From: Rhopalosiphum padi
Lineage: Eukaryota; Arthropoda; Insecta; Hemiptera; Aphididae
DNA length: 64,000 nt
Direction of reading: 5' to 3'
Assembly (NCBI RefSeq): GCF_020882245.1
Contig: NC_083597.1
Span: forward strand, 35,194,652-35,258,651
This document shows, one piece after another, positions 49,801 through 60,000 of the stretch. The notes under the pieces are model-generated. The model was given only the letters and a program-made list of their open reading frames with translations. It was not told the origin of the DNA and ran no database searches. Both the position numbers and the translations under genes were made by a program. Positions within the stretch are counted from its first letter, which is position 1; every line of letters starts with the position of its first letter.

Positions 49801-50652
49801 AAAGAAAATTAATATTATTAAATGATTGACAATTATTTTATTTTAATTAATTAACAATAGCTAAAGTATTTATTATTTTTCACTAAGAAGTGAGAATTAC
49901 TTAATAAACTTTAAAAGGTTTAGAATAAAATTATAATTTATAAATTTTCTTATTTTTTATTTATTATTTATATTAAAATATTAATATTATTTTTCAGGTG
50001 CAACTTATAATTTATCGGAGCAGGAAAAAGCTGAAGCTGATGCTAGATCTGTTTATGTTGGTAATGTGAGTATATCTTTGATGATAGAGTTATTGAATTT
50101 TTTATACCATGAGGTATTTGTTTTAAAATTTTAGGTAGACTATGCAGCAACAGCAGAGGAATTGGAAACTCATTTCCATGGCTGTGGTTCAATAAATCGA
50201 GTTACCATATTGTGTAATAAATTTGATGGTCACCCAAAAGGGTTTGCATATATTGAATTTGCTGACATGGATTCTGTTAATACAGCCATGGCAATGGATG
50301 ATTCTTTATTCAGGGGTCGTCAAATTAAAGTAAGATATATATAATTAAATTTAATGAGATATATTATTTTTAAATGCTTGTGCTTTTTTATAGGTTAATC
50401 CAAAAAGAACTAATAAACCTGGGATAAGCACTACAAATCGTCCAGTAGCATCTAGGGGTAGAGCTATGTTCCGAGGTCGTCCAATGTCGCGTGGTGGTGC
50501 ACAGTCATCATTTTATGGTGGTTACAGGCCATCTCGTAGACCAAGGTATAAATTTAAAAAATTCAAATTCAATAAAAAATTTTAATGTTTGATTTTATAA
50601 ATTTGTTTATAGAGGTGGTTATTCCAGAAGAGCGATGTATTATCCTTACTGA
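46821..50652 (+). CDS. Pabp2: nuclear poly(A)-binding protein PABPN1/Pabp2
   Basis: Exons 46821-46973, 47044-47176, 49998-50065, 50135-50329, 50394-50545 and 50613-50652 (TGA) encode 246 residues. An acidic N-terminus is followed by a short coiled coil (about 52-80, VIRARVREMEEEAEKLKK) that in this family stimulates poly(A) polymerase. One RRM spans about 113-190, with RNP2 VYVGNV and RNP1 KGFAYIEF. The tail is Arg-rich (RGRAMFRGRPMSRGG, RPSRRPRGGYSRR), the usual site of arginine methylation and nuclear import. It controls poly(A) tail length in the nucleus. There is no polyalanine run after the start, unlike mammals. The second coding intron (47177-49997) is unusually long for this window and hosts a cluster of small RNA genes. 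AATAAA occurs at about 50885. Confidence 0.96.
47412..47544 (+). ncRNA. H/ACA snoRNA, copy 1
   Basis: Hairpin 1 is closed by CCTCAAAA / TTTTGAGG. Hinge ACAAAA fits the H box ANANNA. Hairpin 2 is closed by the 8-bp stem GAGCAGAT / ATCTGCTC. Then comes ACA at 47539-47541, three bases from the predicted end. The 3' pocket strands CTCCACAT and TTACTAA equal those of the other copies. The lower stem has C/G where other copies have T/A, i.e. a paired change. Sense orientation within a Pabp2 intron, the usual place for insect snoRNAs. Confidence 0.82.
47630..47695 (+). pseudogene. decayed H/ACA snoRNA copy
   Basis: Contains CCCTCAGAGG, GTAAATCTCCACATGTGTTTGAG and then AAACAC, so most of the 3' hairpin's ascending side is kept. 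The first hairpin is deleted and the downstream ACTTACTAA and ACA box are missing. A TTAA-type MITE starts 15 bases further on, at 47710. Confidence 0.6.
47710..48111. mobile_element. TTAA-flanked foldback MITE, copy 5 (Pabp2 intron)
   Basis: Left end AAGGACGTCACACCCACATT after TTAA (47706-47709); right end TGTTGGTATGATGTCCTC before TAAA, a decayed TTAA. The arms pair over most of their length (CGAGAGAACATAGATGATGT against its partner near 47850). It is the same family as 22074-22489 and 39295-39706. Confidence 0.78.
48217..48349 (+). ncRNA. H/ACA snoRNA, copy 2
   Basis: Hairpin 1: CCTCAAAA / TTTTTTGAGG, with upper stem TAAAATAG / CTATTTTA. H box within GAGGAATAATAATG. Hairpin 2: GTAGAT / ATCTAC, guide strands CTCCACAT and TTACTAA, upper stem GTGT / ACAC. 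ACA is at 48344-48346. The base of the upper stem lies 16 bases before ACA, within the 14-16 expected for H/ACA guides. Confidence 0.85.
48444..48575 (+). ncRNA. H/ACA snoRNA, copy 3
   Basis: Nearly the same as copy 2. The lower stem of hairpin 2 is slightly weakened (GTAGAT against ATTTAC, a G-T pair). ACA is at 48570-48572, 15 bases after the upper stem. Both pockets are intact. It may be the younger duplicate and perhaps less stable. Confidence 0.78.
48809..48876 (+). ncRNA. C/D-box-like snoRNA, tandem copy A
   Basis: Box C GTGATGA at 48814-48820, C'-like ATGATGT at 48839-48845, box D CTGA at 48868-48871. TGCC before C and GGCA after D can form a terminal stem. The stretch before D, TCAATGTACACTTT, would be the guide. 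The unit is repeated twice more downstream with identical inner sequence. Target not identified. Confidence 0.6.
48922..48989 (+). ncRNA. C/D-box-like snoRNA, tandem copy B
   Basis: Box C ATGATGA at 48927-48933 and box D CTGA at 48981-48984. The terminal stem TGCTAAA / TTTTGGCA gives seven pairs including one G-T. The inner sequence is the same as in copy A. The period between copies is 113 bases. Confidence 0.62.
49035..49102 (+). ncRNA. C/D-box-like snoRNA, tandem copy C
   Basis: Box C ATGATGA at 49040-49046 and box D CTGA at 49094-49097. The sequence after D diverges (TTTCGG), so the terminal stem is shorter than in copy B. This marks the end of the tandem array. Confidence 0.55.
49318..49454 (+). 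ncRNA. H/ACA snoRNA, copy 4
   Basis: Hairpin 1 CCTCAAAA / TTTTGAGG; H box in GAGGAAAATAAATT; hairpin 2 GTAGAT / ATCTAC with CTCCACAT and TTACTAA pockets. The upper stem is rebuilt (GTG, TTTGC paired with GCAA, CAC). ACA is at 49449-49451, 16 bases after the upper stem. Confidence 0.83.
49665..49799 (+). ncRNA. H/ACA snoRNA, copy 5
   Basis: Hairpin 1 is closed by CCTC / GAGG; H box ACAAAA; hairpin 2 by GTAGAT / ATCTAC. The upper stem GTGATA / TATCAC differs from the GTGTTT-type stems of other copies on both strands, a compensatory change. ACA is at 49794-49796, 16 bases after the stem. The guide strands are unchanged. Confidence 0.83.
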
Positions 50653-52380
50653 CGTTCACAATAAATCCATCGCTACAGTTATCGGTGGGAACCATCAATA
50701 TTTAAAAATTAAGAAGCTCTAACATAAGGCTTTTTAAAATAAAAAGTAATTTCTTTTGTACATACATCCAAATATTAATTTCATAGCCTTAATGAGCTAA
50801 TGGGAATGTATTAACTTAAGTTTTTATTTTTGATTGAAAATTGGATTTAATATTATTAATTATAGCCTGTAATAACTAATTGGAAATAAAAAAAATATTG
50901 TGTACTACATATGACTGTGCAATGAATTATAAAATTATTCATTTTATATTATTCTATCTAGTTACATTGTCTGTTTCAAATTAATTTTTAATGTACTATT
51001 TTAGAATAATATATCCATTATATTAGATCTTAAGGTTTGAAAACTTCGTATGTGCCTAGCTATAAGTTTTATTATACCTAGATATTTTTAAATTATTTTA
51101 ACTCACTATTTTTCTAAATTTGAAACAAGTTGTGTTTTTTATGTAAATATTGTACTACATATTTTTATGTAGGTTTATTTATAACCTAAAAATGTCAAAT
51201 ATGTATAAAGATTGTGTGAATCTGAAAAATACGTTTTTTTTTAAATAAGAAAAATATAACCAAAGAAAATATTCGTGCAATAGCAATGAAAACATATTTA
51301 AAAAATAAGCCATAAAAAAAAGAGTTGATCAATCAAAATATGATGACAAAAACAATAAACGAAAAAAAAACAAAAGATTCAAAACAAATAAAACCGTGTT
51401 TTTATTACCTACTTTCCTTTATATAGATGGGTAAAATGCGAGATTAAATTTGTATTTAAAAATTGAATTTTAAGTTGTCTTGTAAACAAATGTTTATTTC
51501 TTTAAAGAAACCCGGTCACCCCAGAGAGTACATGTTTGTGTCAGCATTTATTATCTATACCACTTTTTTATATTTCAAATTAAATCCTACAAGAAATTCT
51601 TATACATAATATTAACGTGCGCATTGTTCTTTCCATTTGTCCTTCCAGGCATATCCTTATGGACTACGGTAAACTCGTTGGCATAGTTACCAAAATAATG
51701 ATAAATATGTTAATAAACATTCATTTATAGTTCCTAAACTTAATTGTTATTGATTTAATGATGTTTTTGTAAAAATAACGGTTTTTTTTTACCAATTATT
51801 CAATAATAGACATAAACCACTAGGTATTATAGATATGAATTAATAATGATCGTGTACAACTTTGACAGTCATGTAAAAATAATTAAAATCAGCTTTGCGC
51901 TTTAATAGTAGACCCTAGACAAATCAGGAATACAATTGCAACTAATATTATACATAAATAATGTACATTAGAAATATAGAAATCTAACATAACACTTTTT
52001 ACATAATATATATATATAAAGTGAAAAGCAACTGCAAACGTTAAAAACGCTCTTGTATACTGTATACTTTATATTAAATAATAAGCTAAGATATTATGTT
52101 CAAGATCATAATGTTTTATAATTAATTTCAAATTTTACACACTGAAACTCGGTGAACCGAATTTGTCCAATCCGGCCTTGAGTTTTAGTCAATACAGGTA
52201 ACAGCTAAGTTAAAATAAAGGCTTCGTACATAGACATATTAAATTATTTTTAGTATGTATTGTAGTTGTATAATGATGTAGTATATAATATATAAGTATT
52301 TTATTATTTTACACATATTTAATATATTTATGGACCTTTTACTGACCTTATTATATTATAACAATTTTTATTTAGTTGTC
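50653..52380. other. Pabp2 3' UTR and AT-rich spacer
   Basis: AT-rich sequence without a supported frame. The first few hundred bases are probably 3' UTR of Pabp2. A slightly richer patch near 51500-51680 has no recognisable content. Confidence 0.5.
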
Positions 52381-52410
52381 CCCTTACGCGACAGCGCTCA
52401 CCTTTTATCC

Positions 52411-52530
52411 AACCAATCAACGCATTGACTATCGCCGCCCGCCAGCCGGTTAGGTATGCATATAATATGATTTAAATTCAAATTTAACACGCCTATAAAA
52501 GTGACCTACTCGTCAACTAATGTATAGCAG
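52411..52530 (+). promoter_or_regulatory. candidate TATA/CCAAT promoter
   Basis: CCAAT at 52413-52417 in a GC-richer stretch (52380-52455) is followed by TATAAAAG at 52494-52501. A start site would be expected near 52520-52530. No protein-coding gene begins clearly downstream; the 69-residue basic frame at 52901-53110 is not recognised. The promoter could serve a non-coding transcript or an exon whose gene extends beyond what I can connect. Confidence 0.4.
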
Positions 52531-54280
52531 AGCATTAACATATTTTTTTAATTATAATTATTTACTAGGACACTTGTCTTAGAGCTGAATAATAAGTTCA
52601 ATATTAATAAAATAGTAATAAATAATAATACGAAAATATTAAATAATAGAGTGAAGAAGTCTCCTAATTGAGGTACTCTATCAGAATATATAAGTTGTAG
52701 GTATTATATTAATATAATGTATAGCTAATATAAATCTACATTTTAATGTTACAGTTTTTGAATAAAATAAATTAATTTACTACAATATAAAAAGTTTAGT
52801 TTGAATAAATGGAACAGATGAATAGTAATTATCAGGAAACAGGTTTAAATGTTCTAAAAAACAATGTTTTAAAGTTATGCCGAGGAAAAAAATCTAATGA
52901 TTGAGCTTAAAAAATGATAAATTTTTTAAATTAAAACGAGTCTCGTATAAAATTAACCCCAACCAGTGTAAGAAAAATTACAAGAAAATTTTAAGGAGGG
53001 CAAAGAGGCACGCACGCACGGCAACGCGATGGTTGGGTGGAAAATTCGGGAAATTTCCGGACTTATTCACACCAGTTTATCAGGAAACGGGGGGGCCCAA
53101 CTGTCTTTGATGTTATTATTGTTATTATTACTTGTGTAAATTTTACCACTTGTGAATATAACACAACACTCCCACCGGCGGGATCAGTAGTTTTTTACCC
53201 ACGTCAGACACCGTCGTTATTCGACTGTAGGGGTTCTCACCATACGGCGTAATTGGGCAGCAACCGTATGTCAGCCCTCCGTAAACGTAAGCGTTGACCG
53301 GCTGGTATATATATATAAATCAACCACTTAATTTCCGTCACAAGATAGAGCAATAAAATAACGTTCTGTTCATAACTCAACCGACGACCGAATGTAGTAA
53401 CGACGCTCAAAAAAGCCACTAGATAACGCCATGCGACCGGTTTACAAATAAACTAATATTACGTTAATTACGTTTTTTCCGTAACGTAACTGACGTGTTT
53501 ACTGGCCGAACCGTTTGACAAATAACAATAAGTACATAAATTATTATCAACGTTTCAAAAATTTAGTTGGTGACCAATAATTTTACATTATTATTCTTTT
53601 TGAAATGATTATTACACTTACTTTCAGGGTTGGACTAACTTTGCTCTATAGCAAATGCCTAATCAAATGTTTGTTATTCCTTAAGGCTTAAATAAATCAA
53701 GTTTACGCATAATATAATAATTAGTAAGTCAATAACCTATTTATTTTATTTTGATCCAAAAAAATGTAATAACTAATAACTTAATACACCATAGAAAATA
53801 ATTGAACTTAACTTTTACAAATGATAACAATAAATTCACTTTTATCCAGTACTTGGCTTCTTTATATATAAATATGTTGATTTTTAAAAAAAGGAAAAGC
53901 TTTAAAAAATGTATCTGTATTTATTAATTTTATACTACATTATATACTTTTCAATACTAAACTTTGTTGAACAACTTCATTAGCTATGTCTTCAAATGAA
54001 AAAGATTTTAAAATGTCTTTGTTATTGTTTAGATTCTTCAACATCCAAGCATCCAAATTATTCATCGACAAATGATTTCTTAATCGAGTTTTATGTTCAA
54101 TCTTCTCAATCAGTTCAAACTACGAGTTATCTAATTCCGTGCCACCACATACCATTAGTGACATCACGTAAAAGTGCAATATTTTTTTTTTTCGTTATAA
54201 TAATAAAAGATAGGCGCATTCAATTAAAAACAAAAAAAAATCTAAGTTGTCTTATTTAATCAAAATTATAGCAACCCACC
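52531..54280. other. intergenic with a GC-richer island
   Basis: About 52990-53290 is notably GC-richer than its surroundings, with CpG and words such as CGGGATCAG and GGGGGGGCCC. I could not tie it to a protein or RNA family. The rest is AT-rich. Frames here have no recognisable similarity. Confidence 0.4.
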
Positions 54281-54383
54281 GGGGCAGGCCCCAGTGCCGG
54301 TGCCCCAGTAGCCTAGTCCAATACTGCATAAATATAGTATTATATTATTTTTTTAGGATGAGAAAAATATATATAAATTTACA

Positions 54384-54650
54384 TTAAACATGTTTCTTGC
54401 ATTCTAAAATGTCATACAAATTAAATTTATTATGTTTTTTTAAGAAATAACTTATTATATTTTTACAAGCATCTACTATAATCAAATTCAATCGATGGTA
54501 CATAAATGGCTCTTTCATTAAAATTTGTACACCACTATGCTGGACCAACACAACACTAGCCCTGCCATATGATTGAGCTATTCCCTTAACATATTTCATA
54601 CTTAATTGTTCTAAAAATATAAGTATAGAAGCAACAATACTAATTGGCAA
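54384..54650 (-). pseudogene. hAT/ZMYM1-type transposase fragment
   Basis: The 88-residue minus-strand frame contains KGIAQSYGRASV, QHSGVQILMKE and HRLNLIIVDACKNI, the arrangement of the catalytic-core region in hAT-derived TTF/ZMYM1-like proteins (family pattern GQSYDGAS, then GVQ, then HxLNLxxxDA). The expected Asp after SY is replaced (SYGRAS) and no zinc finger or C-terminal core is attached. It is a decayed fragment, not a working gene. Confidence 0.6.
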
Positions 54651-55199
54651 TTATCTTTTGGCTACTTGAAACCTTCAATAAATACAAGAAACGTTTACAG
54701 ACATCTAAACCATTCATATATCATATGCATATTATTGATAACTGTTCTTGTTCTTCTTTGTATGACATTTAATTATATTATCAAATAAGGAGCTCATATT
54801 TGTTTTTTAATAGTGTCAAATTTAATAATATCAAATTTGTAACATTTGTGTGAAAAAAATATAACTTTAATTAAAAAGAAAATGTTCAACCATTCATGAT
54901 AGTTGATACAATATTGTGATAAGTACCTACAATTCTAAAATGTAGGTTTAAAAATTGTTCAATGTCTTAGACATTTTAGAATATGTAATCAAAATTCAAT
55001 GTTGAAAAAAATATTTATAATAAGTCTTATACTTATCATAAACAATCTACTTAATACTTACTGAAATACTACCTATGTATTAAGTATTTATATAGATCAT
55101 AAAAATAATTTATACTATTTCTTCTTTTATAATAGTAAAATTACAATATTGTTTTTAATCAAAAATATAATTGTTTACCTCCAAAAGATCTAATTGAGT

Positions 55200-55760
55200 A
55201 GATTCACAATTTTCCATAGACGATAGTTTATCCTTTTCTATACTTGTAGCCTCAAAATACTCGATATGTATATATTCAACATTTCCCTTTGAACCTGTTC
55301 TTTTACCCTATCATTGCTATTATTTTCTTTTTATGATATTTTAATATTTTTATTATAACTTACTTCTAAAAACCCTGAATCATTTGGATAACACATTTCT
55401 ACATTTATGATTGTTTCTACATTTTCATTATGACTAAAAATATTGATATCATCATTTTCAAAAGACATTTTCTTTTCCTAAAATAAATTAATGCAATAAG
55501 TATATATAAATAAATTATAAAATATTTAGTTTTAAAAATGTATAAAATTAATTTTTTTAAATTATATTTTATTTTTAGTAGTTACAACAGGAGACATAGT
55601 AACATGCGATTCTATTGGGAATAATTCCTTAAGACATTTTTTATTATTTGATTCTGGTTCATTTTTAAAGGTGATATTATTTTTTGGTTGACATATAAAT
55701 TTAATGATGAAACAGTATCTTTCTAAAGACAATTTTTTTTAAAATTAATCTAAAATAATA
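55200..55760 (-). pseudogene. unassigned coding remnants between transposase fragments
   Basis: Two minus-strand stretches read as acidic, Asn/Ser-rich peptide (55468-55200, starting MSFENDDINIF; and about 55740-55560, with KCLKELFPIESHV). They are in line with the THAP remnant upstream and the hAT fragment downstream, so they may be linker exons of one decayed transposon gene. This is inference. Confidence 0.3.
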
Positions 55761-55989
55761 TGTACGAATAAAAATATTTATATTTTTGAATATTACAAAA
55801 TTGAAAGTACATAGACTTCAACTTTTACTTAGTGTCCAAAAAAAATGTTATGAGACTATTGACATCAGTAGTAGTTATTAAGTACTAGCTACCTATATAT
55901 TTATTATACTTATACAATATACATAATACATACATAAATACATGATATTTATTAAAATTTATGTATAAATATCTTTAGCTATTTAAATC

Positions 55990-56229
55990 ATTATTAATTT
56001 ATTATTTACACAGACTTTTGATAAACCTACACCTGATTCCCAAGTTCTGATTATTTCTGATCAATAAAAATGTGGTTCACAAATGTAGGAATTATCTCCA
56101 AGCATAAATCTTGTTGATTGTTGCAATTTTTCCCTCAACTCAATTTTTTTTGGTGCCTTAAACATTGACCTAATAGCAATACATATTAGGTTCATACCCT
56201 CGTATACAACATTTATGACTATGAGACAT
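55990..56229 (-). pseudogene. THAP-domain remnant
   Basis: From an ATG at 56229 on the minus strand the frame gives HKCCIRGYEPN, like the first Cys pair of a C2CH THAP finger. After stops and a frame change it continues KAPKKIELREKLQQ and NSYICEPHF, the second half with the Cys/His pair, then a TGA and EIIRTWESG. The order and spacing fit THAP domains of transposon-derived insect proteins. At least one internal stop and a frameshift mean it is not functional. Confidence 0.5.
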
Positions 56230-56811
56230 AATTTTTATTAAATCGATAAAATGGGGCAGGAAAGAAACTTGAGTGTTCAGTAAATTAAATATTTAATGAT
56301 ACTCTGCTGATTTATAGTTATTAAGGTTTAAATAAAATAATTATAATTTTAGATGCTTTTACATAGATTTCATAGGACAGTGTTAAAAGTTCTAGTGTAG
56401 TAGTGTCACAACATAAAACTGATGGTGCTGATACATAATACATAAATAAATAAAATAATAAATATTATAAATCATTTTATTTGTCTTATAAATATTGTAT
56501 AATTGTCTTTTCTATAAAGTATAAATATAGATGTATAATATAACATAATATAGTTCAGACGTAGAAACCTATTTTATTCGTATTTAACATTACAACCTTT
56601 GGCAACCACGTGTAGTATCTATATGTGTAGTGATGTGTATGCAGTTAACAGTTTTATTTAAATATCTATTAAAGTAGGTAACATTTCATATTAATTTATA
56701 TTACTAAATCATTACATACTGAATACTTACTAATATACTATACATACATTTACATACTTGAATGATGTCGACGTCGTTCCTGCCGAGCATGATCAGCCAA
56801 CACGGTGAGGA

Positions 56812-57014
56812 ACTTTTAATTATTAATGGTTATAAAATTAAAATACGTGTAAATCTTACAGAAATGATTATGAGAGGCAATTGTTGATATTTGATAGTAA
56901 TTTAAATCATAAACATTAAATAATAGAACGCGAAGAAAATATGAAGAGACAAGTAATAAGAAATTCTGTAAAACGAAAAGCCCGAGAAGAACTTTATGAA
57001 CGTCCACTCAAATA
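56812..57014 (+). pseudogene. possible FLYWCH/Mutator-like remnant
   Basis: On the plus strand ELLIINGYKIKIRVNL is like the start of a FLYWCH finger. Further on, in another frame after stops, NSVKRKAREELYERPLK resembles the basic segment that follows it in Mutator-like transposase proteins of aphids. The link is by resemblance only. Confidence 0.35.
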
Positions 57015-60000
57015 ATTAATTTGGAACTAAAAAAAAAACGAATTTTTCAACGACGACCCACATATTATATTGTGTATTTGGAAAGGGATTTATGCCGTTC
57101 GCCGTTAAATATTATCTAAAAAGTAAGAAATTAAAAAATTTAATAATGAACGATTCCATTTAGTGAATGGCAATTATAAAAATTTGCTAATGTATTCATC
57201 ATGTAAAAAATTTTTAACTATAGATTATGTATAATAATTATCATTTTGGGACGCATTTAGGGAAACTTTTGCGTCTAGCACCCTTGATTTGATTGAACAA
57301 ACTTATAGTTATATTATGATTGAGCATTCAAGCAAAAATAGAGGTAGCATTATGTATTTATAATTACCTATATATAATTTATTACAATAATTCGAAGATT
57401 CGAAGAAACATGAATATCTACTATTTGAAAAAGTGATGACCACCTAGACCAATACATTTCTTTAAGAAAGAGAGCATATTACTCAATAAAATATATTTTA
57501 TCTTTATTATTATGCATAGGCATCAACATATATTAATAATATTTCGGAATAGAGATTATAAAAGTACCATCTAACCTTTACCCCCTTCACCTACTTGCAC
57601 CATAACCCTGTATAATCTACATGGTACATGACTCTGCATGTATAGAACAATAATCTAGCTGTTATACAATAGTTATATATTATATTTATTTAAATTTTTC
57701 AGTTAAACGGAAATGTTTATTATAATAATTTATATTTTATATATACCTACCCAAATTTCTGGTACATAATATACGTGTAGGTTACACGTGTTTGCACTAA
57801 GAATATAATCAACCATAGCCGCTTAATGGTTTTCAAATTTAAAGAGGCGTTTAGAGTGAACCATTCGACAATACCAATTAAGGTCACTGCCAACATCCAC
57901 ATAGACGCCTACTGCATTGTTAACGACCGTAGTTGGACACACAATATTATAAAAAGATATTATATGGCTAGGACGCTAGGTGTCTCTATATAACATAAAA
58001 TATAATTCTGTGCAGCGTGCATTGTATCCAGTTTTTGTATGTTATACGGGGTCTTATAGGTATTACATAAATATTATAAATATTATAAGTATTATATACA
58101 TGGTATTACGTTACACACTTTTTGTATACAGGCTGATTCTTTTATCAGTAAATACTCATTAAATCGAAAATTACTTTTGAAAAGTAATTTTGTACACCAT
58201 TTTCATTTACGTCAAAACTACATTTTCGAAAACAAATTTATTTTTTACAATTTGTTATCGCTTGAGTTTTTTCCTTTTTTGAAGGTCTACATTATATATG
58301 ATATAATATATATTTTAATTTCTTAGTAGAATATTTTTCTCATTATTTCAATATACATTTACTAATTGAATTTCTAATGAGTAAATGAGTAATTATAAGG
58401 GATCGGGGATATTGTGATTAAAATTATAAAGTATGAGTTTAATTTTTAATTTAAAAATATGTATAAAAATTACTTACATCCATAATTATGTATAATGTAT
58501 ATATATCGGAAATAAATACAAATAATAAAATATTATAACATTGGAGTTAGTTATTATCTTTTAAGTATATTTTTAATATATTTTTTCTTTGAATTAAATT
58601 TTGGTTTTTTTTCCTGTTAATTCAAGATAATAAAATATAATATCATGATCTATTTTAATACGTTTAAGTTAATTTTACAAATAGTTTCACCTGTGTTACA
58701 TTGTAATATTAAGTACTTTTTATATTTTCCACTTTGAAATGAAAGATCTTCTATTATTTTTTAACATATTTTTGATTGCAGAAAACATTCACCTTTTAAT
58801 CACGATTTTAACACCTACAGATGTAAATATTATGCAGTATCAGCTGACAGCTTTATATTATATTGTACCTATTTTATTATAGTTGTAGAACGACGATAAT
58901 ATTTGTTTTAATGAAATATTTGATTATTCGTGTGAATATTTAAAAATATCTATAAATCTTCAATTTATGCATTTTTTATATTGGATAAAAAACAAAAACA
59001 TACAAAAATACTCACAAATATGCACATATTTTAATTACCCGAGAACTAATTTTAAGAATATTAATAAACTTTATTCAAAATGTAATTTGTATAAGTCATT
59101 TAATCGAAATATTTTAAAAAAAATACTCTGCTATGAGATCCCTATTAAAAATGTATGGTTTATAATTTTTATAGATATTATAAAGTTTTCAAACCACTGC
59201 AGTTAATGATGACACAAAACTCTATTTCTATATCTAGGACAGTCGGTAGAATACAATAAATACAAATAAATATTAATAAACGTAGTCGTAGATACTGCAG
59301 AATACAGAGAATTAATAGGTACATATGCAATAAATTAGGATATTCAAGTATAGTCAGACAATACGTAAAGCAACTCCTAATTTAATAATTATTTCTGTTG
59401 TTAATAACTATCCAAATGATACACAAATCTGAAATCATACTTGTATAACTGGAAAAGTGGATATACAATTTTAATTTTTATGTAGGTACCTATACGGCTG
59501 TACGGCTATATTTACACATGATTCAATTTTAATGATATATTATATTTTTTAATTATACTAAGGCACGGCGATGTAATAGTATGATGAAAGCCATTCGTTA
59601 GTTTACTTTTTGTAGGACTTACCCATAATATTATCGAATACCATAAGAGTTGTTTGTATGTTGTCTGGTACAAAATATGTAGGTACAATAGTTGAATAGC
59701 GGATGTGATTTTAATATTTGCCTACGAGTCCTACGCGTTTTAATGTTGGCCTCCGGCAGTTTCGCGGCGTGGCCACGTAAAATTTTACAATAAAATTACT
59801 TTTTTTTAAGTGTTACTCGTATAGTTTCATATATATGTATAATTATTACTTCTTAGTTATTGTATGTTCAATTGGAGGTCTATTATATAATAAGATAAAT
59901 AAGTAGGTATATAGTAGATACCTAGCTAATATACAGAATTAAAAATAAATAATAATGTTTAGCTATTGAAATTAACACCGCGTGTATAACTACTTAACAT

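Noticed and set aside
52901..53110. 69-residue Lys/Arg-rich frame
   Set aside because: Basic composition suggested a ribosomal-type protein, but no family motif is recognised and there is no exon continuation.
54282..54315. GC-rich CCGGGGCAGGCCCC-type stretch as a transposon terminus
   Set aside because: It is self-complementary and close to the hAT fragment, but no matching opposite end is visible.
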